This document shows, piece after piece, positions 45,040-54,244 of a stretch of DNA of 64,000 nucleotides. The translations under genes and the position numbers were made by a program. Origin of the DNA: Mucilaginibacter lacusdianchii. GTDB lineage: Bacteria; Bacteroidota; Bacteroidia; Sphingobacteriales; Sphingobacteriaceae. The first letter of the stretch is position 1; every line of letters starts with the position of its first letter. The stretch spans positions 1,426,001 to 1,490,000 of the forward strand of contig NZ_WSRW01000001.1 of NCBI RefSeq assembly GCF_009770985.1, given 5' to 3'. Under the pieces are notes generated by a model. The model was not told where the DNA came from and ran no database searches. It saw only the letters and a list, made by a program, of their open reading frames with translations.

Positions 45040-45081
45040 AAAAATACAGTTTGTGAACATTTGGTTACAAACTGTATTTTT
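45040..45081. promoter_or_regulatory. Perfect 15-bp inverted repeat between divergent genes
   Basis: AAAAATACAGTTTGT (45040-45054) and its exact complement ACAAACTGTATTTTT (45067-45081) flank a 12-nt loop containing AACATTTG. It looks like a bidirectional terminator but lies where both neighbouring genes begin, so it may be an operator, an attenuator, or the terminator of an unseen transcript. Confidence 0.6.
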
Positions 45082-45100
45082 CATATTAACTTCATAGCAA

Positions 45101-45373
45101 ATGAAATATAAAATTACCCCTTTTGCCATAGTAGCTATTGTAGGAATAGGGATAGGTGTCTACGTGTTTGCCTCATCTACCTTTATTAAAGGTAAGCGCC
45201 AAGAGGGAGATGTGTATTTAACGCTTTTTGGTGTGATAGTTACTTTATTTAGTGCAATTGTACTGCTAGTAGATAGATTAGCAATTAGACAATTAAAACA
45301 GCATTTTTATTCGATTGCCTTTACAGAACTTGCTTTAATAGCGATAGTTGCTATTTTTATACTTTTACACTGA
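45101..45373 (+). CDS. Small integral membrane protein, 90 residues
   Basis: Three predicted transmembrane helices (about 7-27, 38-59, 70-89) with a basic connecting loop FIKGKRQEGD. No family recognised. Its last 9 bases overlap the end of the convergent comB gene. The coherent hydrophobic pattern and ATG support it being real, but there is no Shine-Dalgarno or consensus promoter to confirm it. Confidence 0.6.
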   Translation: MKYKITPFAIVAIVGIGIGVYVFASSTFIKGKRQEGDVYLTLFGVIVTLFSAIVLLVDRLAIRQLKQHFYSIAFTELALIAIVAIFILLH

Positions 45374-46087
45374 TAATTTCACGAGCTTCTCACCTTTCAG
45401 CACCGGGATGGCCGTGGTTAAATCAATCTGCTCACAAAAAGCGATGTCTTTTTCAATGCCCAACTTTTTTAAACGTTCACCGTGTGAGGTCTTTTTGAGG
45501 TATTGCCTAATATCAGCCTTGCCTAACTGGAATAAATCATTAGCTGCAATAGCGGGGTCGTCCAGCTTATAGCCTTCGTTTTTTAATTGCTCTATCACGG
45601 CACCGGCAAACAAGGTGTCTTCCAGGTTAAAGTTATTTTTCCAGCCGGCGCATACCAGTAGTACGTTGTCTTGTTGGGTTTTGAGCCAGTTGCATAATGC
45701 GGTTAGGTTCAAAAACGAACCAATAACTACCCGCCTGGCACTACGTGATAAGTGCAACGCATGTGTGCCGTTAGTGGTGGTTAAAACCACGGTTTTACCG
45801 GCAACCTTATCGGTCGTATAAGCAAATGGCGAATTGCCAAAATCAAATCCGGCTACTACTTCGCCGTTTCGCTCGGCTGCCAGTAAGTAACCCAAGCCTT
45901 TCTCTCTATACGCGGCACACTCCTCAACTTGTGATACCGGTATAATAGCCTCAGCACCGTTTTCAATACCATAACAAATGGACGATGTCGCCCGGAAAAT
46001 ATCAATAATAACTACAATGTATTCTTCTACCTTATACAGCGGCAACAGGGCTGGCGTAAGGCAAACTTCTAAGCTTTTTGTTTCCAT
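45365..46087 (-). CDS. comB: 2-phosphosulfolactate phosphatase family protein (ComB)
   Basis: 240 residues. ComB removes phosphate from 2-phosphosulfolactate, known from coenzyme M synthesis. Family segments: VVIIDIFRATSSICYGIENGA near residue 25, AAERNGEVVAGFDFGNSP near 70, and VLTTTNGTHALHL near 100. Bacteroidota have no coenzyme M, and no comA, comC or comDE gene is nearby, so the product may feed sulfolactate or be a different phosphatase reaction. Tail-to-tail overlap with the 90-residue membrane protein. Confidence 0.85.
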   Translation of the reverse strand: METKSLEVCLTPALLPLYKVEEYIVVIIDIFRATSSICYGIENGAEAIIPVSQVEECAAYREKGLGYLLAAERNGEVVAGFDFGNSPFAYTTDKVAGKTVVLTTTNGTHALHLSRSARRVVIGSFLNLTALCNWLKTQQDNVLLVCAGWKNNFNLEDTLFAGAVIEQLKNEGYKLDDPAIAANDLFQLGKADIRQYLKKTSHGERLKKLGIEKDIAFCEQIDLTTAIPVLKGEKLVKLSV

Positions 46088-46097
46088 AGCTCCAGAA

Positions 46098-46185
46098 CGT
46101 CAATTGCGAGGAATGAAGCAATCTTTGAATGCTAAGGCAGTTTGATTACCTTCTGCAGAGATTGCTTCATTCCTCGCAATTGACG
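46098..46185. repeat. Palindromic intergenic element, family A copy 2
   Basis: Two perfect 27-nt arms (46098-46124 and 46159-46185, beginning CGTCAATTGCGAGGAATG) around a 34-nt centre. Shares TTGCGAGGA and AATCTC with the element at 18307-18406. It sits between gcvT and comB, both on the minus strand, and would also act as a gcvT-distal hairpin. Confidence 0.85.
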
Positions 46186-46200
46186 ATATTTAAAATGTTT

Positions 46201-47283
46201 TTATTGCTTATAGAAAGGCATTTTCACCACCTGGGCTTTTACCTTGTTATCGCGAATCTTGATGAAGATTTCAGTACCTTCCTTAGCCAGTTCGGTTTTC
46301 ACATAGCCCATACCGATCGCTTTTTGTAACGATGGCGATTGGGTACCTGATGTTACACGGCCAATGTTATTACCTTCAGCGTCTACAATTTCATAATCGT
46401 GGCGAGGAATGCCACGCTCAACCATTTCAAAACCTACCAACTTTTGGTTAAGGCCTTGCTGTTTTTGTTGTTGCAGAGCTTCCGAATTGGTAAACGGCTT
46501 GGTAAATTTCGTGATCCATCCTAAACCAGCTTCTAACGGCGAGGTATTATCGTCGATGTCATTACCATACAAACAAAAGCCCATTTCCAGGCGAAGGGTA
46601 TCGCGTGCACCTAATCCAATAGGCTTAATACCAAATGGTGCACCAGCTTCAAATACGGCTTTCCAAATGGTTTCGGCATGCTCATTATCAAAATAAATTT
46701 CAAAACCGCCTGCACCGGTATAACCTGTTGCCGATACTACAACGTTATCAATGCCGGCAAACTTGCCCTTTTTAAAGGTGTAATATTCCATCGAAGCCAG
46801 GTCTATATCTGTTAGGCTTTGTAGTGCTTCAGCAGCTTTAGGACCTTGGATGGCCAGTAATGAGGTACGGTCAGAAATATCCTTCATTTCTACCCCATAA
46901 GTGTTGAATTTGCTGATCCAGTTCCAGTCTTTTTCAATATTAGAGGCGTTAACCACCAGCATGTAAGTTTTCTCGTCTATACGATACACCAGCAAGTCGT
47001 CTACAATGCCGCCGTTTTCGTTAGGCAAACAAGAGTATTGTACTTTACCGTCGTACAGTTTAGATACGTCGTTACTGGTTACCTGCTGAATTAAATCCAG
47101 CGCTTTATCACCTTTTAAAATGAATTCGCCCATGTGGCTTACGTCAAACACACCCACCGCTTTACGAACGGTGTCATGTTCTGCGTTGATGCCGGCATAT
47201 TGCACGGGCATATTATAACCAGCAAAAGGTACCATTTTGGCACCTTCTTGTATATGAATATCGGTTAAAGCGGTATTTTTCAT
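46201..47283 (-). CDS. gcvT: Glycine cleavage system T protein (aminomethyltransferase)
   Basis: 360 residues from ATG 47283; the longer open frame runs into the glycosyltransferase gene and is not conserved sequence. It transfers the aminomethyl carbon from lipoylated H protein to tetrahydrofolate. Family marks: [11 protein letters not shown] near residue 18, FDVSHMGEF with the catalytic-type Asp region near 47, and the C-terminal [10 protein letters not shown] domain. gcvH and gcvP are not nearby; scattered gcv genes are usual in this phylum. Confidence 0.96.
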   Translation of the reverse strand: MKNTALTDIHIQEGAKMVPFAGYNMPVQYAGINAEHDTVRKAVGVFDVSHMGEFILKGDKALDLIQQVTSNDVSKLYDGKVQYSCLPNENGGIVDDLLVYRIDEKTYMLVVNASNIEKDWNWISKFNTYGVEMKDISDRTSLLAIQGPKAAEALQSLTDIDLASMEYYTFKKGKFAGIDNVVVSATGYTGAGGFEIYFDNEHAETIWKAVFEAGAPFGIKPIGLGARDTLRLEMGFCLYGNDIDDNTSPLEAGLGWITKFTKPFTNSEALQQQKQQGLNQKLVGFEMVERGIPRHDYEIVDAEGNNIGRVTSGTQSPSLQKAIGMGYVKTELAKEGTEIFIKIRDNKVKAQVVKMPFYKQ

Positions 47284-47324
47284 CCAATAACGTTGTTTTG
47301 CGTATGCGAGTAGTTTATTGGCCG

Positions 47325-47332
47325 CAAAAGTA
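47325..47332 (-). promoter_or_regulatory. -7 box of gcvT
   Basis: TACTTTTG on the minus strand, full consensus, about 41 nt before the gcvT ATG and inside the short gap to the glycosyltransferase gene. No clear -33 box. Confidence 0.5.
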
Positions 47333-47345
47333 CAATAAAATAAGG

Positions 47346-48557
47346 CTAAACGTTGGATGAAAGCACCTTTTGATAAAATTCTACCAGTTTTTGGGTAACC
47401 ACGTGCGTGTCGTGATTTTTTCGAACTTGTTCGCGTGCATTGCGGCCAATGCGTTTGCAAAAGTTTTCGTCGGATATACAGCGTTTAATGGCTTTAAAAA
47501 ACTCCTCTTGCGTATTGGCTATCAAAATATTTTCGCCGTTTTCATAACTGATACCTTCAGCACCTAATGAAGTGGAAATGATGCATTTCTGCATCGCCAT
47601 ACCTTCTACAATTTTTACGCGCATACCGCCACCCGATAGCAGGGGCACAATCATAATGGCCTTGCTGTTTACAAATTCCAGCGCGTCATCTACCTCGCCT
47701 TGGATGTAAATCTTACCCATTACCTCATAATCATCAAAGCGCTCGGGGATATCATTACCGGCTACATAGAAGCGTACGCGCAGGTCGCCGTCGGTTATTT
47801 CTTTCGAAAAGTGGTCCAGGAACCATTCAATGCCCTCGCGGTTGGGCATCCAATCCATCGCCCCTAAAAAGAAAAGGCTCGGAAACTCTGTTTTAGACAA
47901 ATCGGGCTGATAGCGTGATAAATCTAACCCCACCGGCAGCACCTCAACCGGTACTTTTGCGCCGTTTTGTAACATCAGCTGGCTATCTTGGTCGGTAAAT
48001 GCAGCCAAGCCGTCGAATTGCAGCAGCTGTTGCAGTTCAAACTTTTTTACACGGCGTGCAATCATTTTTAAGTAAGAGCGCTTAAATGGATCTCCTTTTT
48101 GCATGGCCATGCGCTCCCATACCAAATGCTCAATATGGTGAGCACGGTAAATAATTTTTGAAGAAGTTACTTTGCGGACAGCGGCCAGGTATGGGGTGAC
48201 AAAAAGGCCTTCAAACTGAATAATATCATAATTGCCCAACTTTACTTCTTGTACCAGCAATCGTTCAAAATCGGAATTGTAATAACGCTCGATAGTATAC
48301 AAACGGCTGCGGTTAAACAAGCTGGAAACGGCACGTTTAAAAGATATGCTGGTATCTACGTTGTGCTTATAAAATTTAATTTGTTTAGCCAAATCATCCG
48401 TTGGCCCGTGGTGTCTGTGCTGTTTTTTGGGATGCAGGGAAAAAAGTGCCACCTCGTGACCCAGGCGCGTCAGGCCCCGTATGGTATTGCCTACCACAAT
48501 AGGATATCCGCTGGTTTGCGGAAAGGGCGCCAGATGGGTAACGATTAAAATTTTCAC
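47346..48557 (-). CDS. GT-B glycosyltransferase (GT4-like)
   Basis: 403 residues. N-terminal Rossmann domain opens [29 protein letters not shown]; the C-terminal donor-binding domain has [18 protein letters not shown] near residue 225 and [34 protein letters not shown] near 300, close to the hypervariable E-x7-E region of group 1 transferases. Sugar donor and acceptor unknown. No polysaccharide cluster surrounds it; it follows rnhB by 57 bases on the same strand. Confidence 0.88.
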   Translation of the reverse strand: MKILIVTHLAPFPQTSGYPIVVGNTIRGLTRLGHEVALFSLHPKKQHRHHGPTDDLAKQIKFYKHNVDTSISFKRAVSSLFNRSRLYTIERYYNSDFERLLVQEVKLGNYDIIQFEGLFVTPYLAAVRKVTSSKIIYRAHHIEHLVWERMAMQKGDPFKRSYLKMIARRVKKFELQQLLQFDGLAAFTDQDSQLMLQNGAKVPVEVLPVGLDLSRYQPDLSKTEFPSLFFLGAMDWMPNREGIEWFLDHFSKEITDGDLRVRFYVAGNDIPERFDDYEVMGKIYIQGEVDDALEFVNSKAIMIVPLLSGGGMRVKIVEGMAMQKCIISTSLGAEGISYENGENILIANTQEEFFKAIKRCISDENFCKRIGRNAREQVRKNHDTHVVTQKLVEFYQKVLSSNV

Positions 48558-48614
48558 AGCATAGGTTAAAATGTGGTTGTAACAAAAGTATCTAACCCAG
48601 CACCTTTATCAAAA

Positions 48615-49211
48615 TTAAAAGATACTAAGTTGCGGATCTGTGACACTAAAGCTGCGGCGATGGTGTGGCGTAAATCCATGTTGTAAAACCATACTGCGGT
48701 GCTTTTGTGTGGGATAACCTTTATTGCTGTGCCAATCGTACTCCGGATGGTCCAGCGCAATTTGCTGCATGTAATCATCCCGGTAAGTTTTAGCCAGAAT
48801 AGAAGCTGCTGCAATACTAAAATATTTGCCGTCGCCTTTTACAATACATTGGTGTGGGGTATCCAGATACTTATTGAACCGATTGCCGTCAATAATCAAA
48901 AACTCCGGCTTCAAATGTAATTGCTCAATGGCCCGGTGCATAGCTAAAAACGAGGCGTTTAGTATGTTAATTTCGTCAATTTCGGTATTGCTTACAGATG
49001 CCACGGCAAAAGCTAATGCCTGCTGCTCTATTTCGGTACGCAACAGATATCGGGTAGCTTCGCTTAGTTGTTTGGAGTCGTTTAATAACGGATGTGTAAA
49101 ATCGGGAGGTAAAATAACGGCGGCAGCAAAAACAGGTCCGGCTAAACAGCCCCGTCCGGCCTCGTCGCAACCGGCTTCCAATAATTCAAACTGATATCGT
49201 GCAGATAACAT
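48615..49211 (-). CDS. rnhB: Ribonuclease HII
   Basis: 198 residues. It cuts RNA in RNA-DNA hybrids, including single ribonucleotides left by replication. The active-site motif [13 protein letters not shown] places Asp16 and Glu17 at the N-terminus; further acids lie in IIDGNRF near residue 105 and the [12 protein letters not shown] segment near 135. Typical length. It follows the PP2C gene by 29 bases and may be co-transcribed with it. Confidence 0.95.
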   Translation of the reverse strand: MLSARYQFELLEAGCDEAGRGCLAGPVFAAAVILPPDFTHPLLNDSKQLSEATRYLLRTEIEQQALAFAVASVSNTEIDEINILNASFLAMHRAIEQLHLKPEFLIIDGNRFNKYLDTPHQCIVKGDGKYFSIAAASILAKTYRDDYMQQIALDHPEYDWHSNKGYPTQKHRSMVLQHGFTPHHRRSFSVTDPQLSIF

Positions 49212-49240
49212 AAGTGTATGTACAGCTAACGTTAAGCTGC

Positions 49241-50479
49241 TTAAAATATTTTGAGGGTAAGCAGGGTAACGTCGTCTATACGCTTGCCTTTGATGGTGCG
49301 GTTCAGGTGATCCATCAGGCTTTGGTTAAATTTTTCGGGGCTCAATGCAGCATTTTCTTCAACAAACTCTACCAGTTTTTCTTCGTTCCACTGTATGCCC
49401 TGTTGCTGCTCATAGTCCATTAAGCCATCGGTGTAATTAAAAATCAAGCTATTGGGTTCAACTATCAGATGGCCTTGGTTGATGAACGGTAAGTCATCAA
49501 AAACACCAATCATGGTAGTGCCTATTTTAAGTGAAACGGTTTGGGTGCCGCTTTGAATTATGGGTGGATTGTGCCCGGCATTGATATAGTGCAGGGTGCG
49601 ATCCTTTTCATTGTATTTGGCTACAAATAGGGTGATAAAGCGCTCACCTTTCGTATTCTTAATAACAATTTTATTAAGGCGCTTTACCACGTTGGTCAGG
49701 TCTTCTTCTACCGTAGCCCATGCCCGTATGCTGGCTTGGAAGTTGGCCATTAGCAAGGCTGCCGATATACCTTTGCCTGATACGTCGGCAATACACCACA
49801 AAAATTCATGGTCATTAAGACGCAAAAAATCAAAATAATCGCCGCCGATATCCTGGTGAGGCAAATATTTGGCACTTACCTCAACTGCTGTATCCTTATG
49901 CAGCTTAACCGGAATCAGCATGTTTTGCACCTCAACGGCCAATTCCATTTCGCGCTGAAAACGCTCGGCTTGCAAACGTTCGCGGAACAGACGTTTGTTT
50001 TCGAGCGCTACCACAATTACGTTAATTAACGTTTGGATGAAATTCAAGTCGTTGCTGAGCATTTCGCCCGATATATTGAAATCACCTATCAGGGCATAAG
50101 CTAGTGCTTTACCTTTGTGGTAAATAGGCACTACGTAATTATAGGTGCTCAGCACTGGATCGGGATGACCGGCCAGCGGCGTGGCAGTTTTAACCTTTTT
50201 AAGTTTTAAACAAGCCCGGTGCAATACAGGCAATGTTTCAAATTCGCCGCCAAATTTAGATACACAAACAAAGTTGCCCTGCTTGTCCATCAGAAAGCGG
50301 AGCTTTCCCACCTGCAGGTAACTTTTCAGTATTACCTCCAGCATCTGGATCAGTACCGGCGCAGACGTGTTTTTGTTTATAGCCTGCGTAACCTCCAGTA
50401 ACGAATTGAGTTCCCACTGCCTTTTAAGCAGTAGTTTAATCAATTCATCTTCACCAGAGCCTTCGTCAAAAATGTGCAT
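49241..50479 (-). CDS. GAF-domain PP2C/SpoIIE-type serine phosphatase
   Basis: 412 residues. A GAF-like sensory domain (about 20-175) is joined by a helical linker ([22 protein letters not shown], near 170) to a SpoIIE/PP2C phosphatase domain with DIGGDYFDF near residue 215, [15 protein letters not shown] near 240, and NAGHNPP near 308. Such RsbU-like enzymes control anti-anti-sigma factors of STAS type. No STAS or RsbW gene is adjacent, so the target is unknown. Cytoplasmic. Confidence 0.9.
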   Translation of the reverse strand: MHIFDEGSGEDELIKLLLKRQWELNSLLEVTQAINKNTSAPVLIQMLEVILKSYLQVGKLRFLMDKQGNFVCVSKFGGEFETLPVLHRACLKLKKVKTATPLAGHPDPVLSTYNYVVPIYHKGKALAYALIGDFNISGEMLSNDLNFIQTLINVIVVALENKRLFRERLQAERFQREMELAVEVQNMLIPVKLHKDTAVEVSAKYLPHQDIGGDYFDFLRLNDHEFLWCIADVSGKGISAALLMANFQASIRAWATVEEDLTNVVKRLNKIVIKNTKGERFITLFVAKYNEKDRTLHYINAGHNPPIIQSGTQTVSLKIGTTMIGVFDDLPFINQGHLIVEPNSLIFNYTDGLMDYEQQQGIQWNEEKLVEFVEENAALSPEKFNQSLMDHLNRTIKGKRIDDVTLLTLKIF

Positions 50480-50521
50480 TCTTTGTTTTGTAGTCGCGGT
50501 TCTAAAATAGAAAAATTAAGA

Positions 50522-51682
50522 TTACATCTGTAAGTTTTGTGATTTTATATCAAAGGCGTCTCGCAGCCCTACCGTAACCAGGTTAAAAGCGTATACCATC
50601 AGCATAATAGCCAGTCCGGGCAATACGGCTAAATAAGCCGAATCCATAATAATATAGCCATAATGTTCGCGTATCATGCCGCCCCAAGTTGGCGTAGGTG
50701 GCTGTGCACCAAAGCCCAAAAAGCTTAACCCAGCTTCTAATAAAATGGCCGAAGCAAAGTTAGATGAAGCGATTACCAATACAGGGCCGGCCATATTAGG
50801 CAAAATATGGCGTGCAATAATACGCAGATTTTTGTAACCCAACGCCCTTGCAGCTTCAATATATTCTGCCTGTTTTAAACTGATGACCTGGCCACGCACC
50901 AATCGCGCGGCCTCTACCCACATGGATAAGCCCACTGCAATAAATATTTGCCACAGCCCTTTACCTAAGGCAAATGATAAAGCGATAACCAATAATAAGG
51001 CCGGCAACGACCATAAAATATTCATTACCCAGCTTAATGCCGCATCCATCCATCCGCCGTAGTAACCAGCCAGCGCCCCTATGGTTACACCGATGAACAA
51101 ACTGATAAGCACAGCCATTAAACCTACAGATAACGAAATACGGGCACCCAATATAATACGGCTTAGCAAATCGCGCCCATAAATATCAGTTCCCAGCCAA
51201 AAACTTTTTCTCTGGATATGCTCTGCACGTATTTGTTCATAAAGGCTGTTTAGGTTGATTAGCTGTGTTTTTTGTAAAGCTTTTTGCCCGTTTATCACTT
51301 CGGCAATGTTGTAAGCTTGCCGGTCGGGTTTATCTTCATCGCTTACATAAGCGTTCAGAATAATAGAGTCCGCTTTGAAGTAGTAAGTTACAATAGGTAT
51401 CTCCTGGTATAGTGCCGGTTGACCATATAGCATTTTAGTGAACCAGTTAACCGTATCTGTTTGCTGTTCTTTGCGTAACAGCAACATCTGGTAATTGGCA
51501 CCTGGCTTCTTTAAACTAAGCTGCAAAGACATATTGTTAGCGCTGGGGCTGTCGTCGGGCATAATAAGGTAGCCGAGTATAGCTACCAATACAGCCAGTA
51601 TAATAATTAACATGCCGGCTACCGCTGCTTTATTACGTTTAAATATTTTCCAGGTGCGTTGTGCAGGGGTATAGTCAGTCAA
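50522..51682 (-). CDS. ABC transporter permease, OppC/DppC type
   Basis: 386 residues, longer than usual. TM1 (about 20-41) is followed by a roughly 120-residue extracytoplasmic stretch, then the BPD_transp_1 core with LGTDIYGRDLLSR near residue 165 and the EAA loop EAARALGYKNLRII near 290. It would be one of two permeases of a peptide or nickel importer or an exporter-like system; the OppB partner, ATPases and binding protein are not in the window. It heads a minus-strand run with the PP2C and rnhB genes. Confidence 0.9.
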   Translation of the reverse strand: MTDYTPAQRTWKIFKRNKAAVAGMLIIILAVLVAILGYLIMPDDSPSANNMSLQLSLKKPGANYQMLLLRKEQQTDTVNWFTKMLYGQPALYQEIPIVTYYFKADSIILNAYVSDEDKPDRQAYNIAEVINGQKALQKTQLINLNSLYEQIRAEHIQRKSFWLGTDIYGRDLLSRIILGARISLSVGLMAVLISLFIGVTIGALAGYYGGWMDAALSWVMNILWSLPALLLVIALSFALGKGLWQIFIAVGLSMWVEAARLVRGQVISLKQAEYIEAARALGYKNLRIIARHILPNMAGPVLVIASSNFASAILLEAGLSFLGFGAQPPTPTWGGMIREHYGYIIMDSAYLAVLPGLAIMLMVYAFNLVTVGLRDAFDIKSQNLQM

Positions 51683-51736
51683 AGCTGTTGTAGTTGTTCT
51701 TATCCGGTTAAATATCGCTTATTATGGCGGATGTGG

Positions 51737-51744
51737 CAAAATTA
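51737..51744 (-). promoter_or_regulatory. -7 box of the OppC-type permease gene
   Basis: TAATTTTG on the minus strand, full consensus, about 55 nt before the ATG. Confidence 0.5.
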
Positions 51745-51796
51745 TATAAATAAGGGGTGTCTTTTCTTGTTGTTATTTAGATTAATTCAAAATAAG

Positions 51797-51827
51797 TTTG
51801 ACAGAAAAGATAGTTTTTATACTTTTG
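51797..51827 (+). promoter_or_regulatory. Promoter of the TonB-dependent receptor operon
   Basis: TTTG at 51797-51800, 19-nt spacer, TACTTTTG at 51820-51827: perfect match to both boxes at optimal spacing, 32 nt before the receptor ATG. Confidence 0.8.
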
Positions 51828-51831
51828 GCCA

Positions 51832-51854
51832 TTATTTATAATTGGTCTAAATAA
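51832..51854 (+). promoter_or_regulatory. Candidate iron-regulator operator
   Basis: Inverted repeat TTATTTA / TAAATAA with a 9-nt centre, lying at the expected transcription start just before a siderophore receptor gene. AT-rich palindromes here are typical of Fur or DtxR-type control; the regulator is inferred from gene content, not from a diagnostic match. Confidence 0.4.
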
Positions 51855-51859
51855 ATCAG

Positions 51860-54241
51860 ATGAAAAAATTATACAACCTGTCCCTGATTCTCCTGCTCAT
51901 ACTAGCCGTAACAAATTGTGCTTCAGCTCAGCAAAGCCGTGGTACTATTAAAGGAAAGGTATCCACCTCAGACAATAAGCCTGCTGATAATGTAACTGTT
52001 GCCCTGCAGGGGACTAAATATGGTACAATTACTAATGAAAATGGTGAATTCAGTTTTAAAGCGCCGGCTGGTAACTATATGCTGCACGTATCAGCAATTG
52101 GTTTAATGACCGAAGAAAAGCCGGTTGTAATAACAGCAGGAGCTACAGTAACTGTAGATTTCATGTTAAAAGAAAGTGCTCACGATTTAAAAGAGGTTTC
52201 TATTTCTGATACCCGTCGTAAGTATAAAGTTGATGCGCCATCACAAAGTTTGCGCTTAAACGAGCCTTTGCTTGAGGTGCCGCAAAATATTCAGGTAATT
52301 ACCAGCGACCAGGTTAAAGAACAACAAGTTTTTAATATGTTGGAAGGGGTGTCACGTAACGTAAGTGGTGTGGTATTACAAGAGCACTGGGGTAATTACG
52401 CCCTTATGTATGGTCGTGGTGATAGAATTGCCGCTTTCCGTAATGGCTTTAATATTGAAGCCACTTGGGGGCCATTAACAGAAGATATGTCTTTTGTTGA
52501 CCGTATTGAATTTGTGAAAGGCCCTGCGGGCTTTATGCTGGCCAATGGTAATCCCTCAGGCTTTTACAACGTTGTTACCAAAAAGCCAACCGGCTTAACC
52601 CACCAGGCATTTAGTTTTAGTGCCGGTAGCTTTGATAACTATCGGGCTACTGCCGACTTTGACGGCGTGATTACTAAAAATGGTAAACTGCAATACCGCC
52701 TTAATGTAATGGGACAAAAGGCCGACTCATGGCGCCCTAATGAATTTACCAACCGCTTTTTAGTTGCTCCAGTATTGCGCTACAAGTTTGATGATAAAAA
52801 CATGATTACTGCTGAGTACACTTATCAGTATCAACATATGAGCGCTTTTGGCGCGGGTTATTTATTTTCAACAAAAGGCTATAAAGATTTGCCGGTAGAT
52901 TTTACCAATGTGCCATCTAACGGACCTGCATCAGACATTTATGATCATAGTGCATTTTTGAACTATGAGCATAAATTCAACGACAAGTGGAAATTCACTG
53001 CTCAGGGTGCTATATTTAATTATAAGCAAAACGGCTATAGCTATTGGATTAACAGTATCCAAACCAATGGCGATGTTATCCGTAGTTTAGGTTTATGGGA
53101 TGCCAGCAACCGTGGTAAATATGCCCAAGCCTTTTTAAACGGCGAGGTTAAAACCGGCGCAGTTAAACACAGAATTTTGGGAGGCGTTGATGTTGGTGAT
53201 AAATATTATATCGCTGATTATTTCCAATCAGGAGCTTTAGATCCAGAAAATGCACCATTCAATATTTATAATCCAAATAACGGTCCGGTTACCTTGCCAA
53301 CTTTTGACCGTTCATTACCGCTTGGTCAGCGTGGCCTTGGTGCGGTTAGTATGCAGCACTATCAATCGGCCTATGTACAGGATGAGTTAGGGTTTTTTGA
53401 CCAAAAGTTACGCCTTACTTTAGCCGGACGCTATACGCATGTTTGGATGTCAAATGCAGATGTTAGTCAAGCTATCAGCGACAATAAATTTTCGCCGCGT
53501 ATAGGTTTAAGCTATTCTATTAATGATAGAACATCGGTATATGGCGTATATGATCAATCGTTTTTACCACAAAGTGGTATTCTGGCCAATGGCGGTGGCA
53601 ACCCAAATCCTATTACCGGTAATAACATAGAAGGTGGTATTAAAAGAGATTGGTTTGGTGGAAAGTGGAGTACTACAGCATCAATCTATCAAATCACTAA
53701 AAACAACCAGCTTATCGCAAACCCTGAAGATCCAACTGGTAGAACAGTACTTCAATTAGGTCAAACTAAAACGCATGGTGTTGAATTTGACGCCCGCGGC
53801 GAAATTGTTCCGGGATTAAGCTTAATGGCCAATTATGCTTATACTAATTCTGAAATTTCAAAAGATTTAACGGCATCTCGTGTAGGTGCTCCAGTACCTG
53901 GCTTTGCTAAACACGTAACCAATACCTGGTTAACTTATCGTTTACAAAGCGGTGAATTAAAAGGTTTGGGCTTTTCGGCTGGCTACCTGTGGCAATTGCA
54001 CCGTTACCCATGGAGCTTAAGCACTCGTGGTACTGATGTACCAAACTATTTCCGCCTGGATGCCGGTACTTCTTACCAGTTTAAAAGGTTCAACGTTGCT
54101 GTTAATGTAAATAACGTACTCAATGCGTTCTTGATTTCAGGTGGTCATCAGGATTACCTGAATGGAGCAGGTGCTACAGTTTACAATTGGCAAGCCGAAG
54201 CGCCTCGTAATATCAGAGCATCTATTGGTTACAGATTTTAA
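51860..54241 (+). CDS. TonB-dependent siderophore receptor
   Basis: 793 residues. Signal peptide (to about ASA), then a carboxypeptidase-regulatory-like domain (about 27-110, GTIKGKVSTSDNKPADNVTVALQG), a plug domain with LLEVPQNIQVITSDQVKEQ near 145 typical of ferric-siderophore receptors, and a 22-strand barrel ending IRASIGYRF with terminal Phe. Imports ferric siderophores across the outer membrane using TonB energy. It starts 3 bases before the PepSY gene in one operon and has a strong promoter. Confidence 0.95.
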   Translation: MKKLYNLSLILLLILAVTNCASAQQSRGTIKGKVSTSDNKPADNVTVALQGTKYGTITNENGEFSFKAPAGNYMLHVSAIGLMTEEKPVVITAGATVTVDFMLKESAHDLKEVSISDTRRKYKVDAPSQSLRLNEPLLEVPQNIQVITSDQVKEQQVFNMLEGVSRNVSGVVLQEHWGNYALMYGRGDRIAAFRNGFNIEATWGPLTEDMSFVDRIEFVKGPAGFMLANGNPSGFYNVVTKKPTGLTHQAFSFSAGSFDNYRATADFDGVITKNGKLQYRLNVMGQKADSWRPNEFTNRFLVAPVLRYKFDDKNMITAEYTYQYQHMSAFGAGYLFSTKGYKDLPVDFTNVPSNGPASDIYDHSAFLNYEHKFNDKWKFTAQGAIFNYKQNGYSYWINSIQTNGDVIRSLGLWDASNRGKYAQAFLNGEVKTGAVKHRILGGVDVGDKYYIADYFQSGALDPENAPFNIYNPNNGPVTLPTFDRSLPLGQRGLGAVSMQHYQSAYVQDELGFFDQKLRLTLAGRYTHVWMSNADVSQAISDNKFSPRIGLSYSINDRTSVYGVYDQSFLPQSGILANGGGNPNPITGNNIEGGIKRDWFGGKWSTTASIYQITKNNQLIANPEDPTGRTVLQLGQTKTHGVEFDARGEIVPGLSLMANYAYTNSEISKDLTASRVGAPVPGFAKHVTNTWLTYRLQSGELKGLGFSAGYLWQLHRYPWSLSTRGTDVPNYFRLDAGTSYQFKRFNVAVNVNNVLNAFLISGGHQDYLNGAGATVYNWQAEAPRNIRASIGYRF

Positions 54242-54244
54242 TTT

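Noticed and set aside
47284..47460. 59-residue N-terminal extension of gcvT
   Set aside because: The extension overlaps the end of the glycosyltransferase gene, lies upstream of the -7 box, and GcvT proteins begin at the inner Met.
45365..51682. Possible defence or biosynthetic island on the minus strand
   Set aside because: Genes are housekeeping or signalling types (comB, gcvT, GT, rnhB, PP2C, oppC) with no nuclease-effector pairing, no mobility genes and no composition break.
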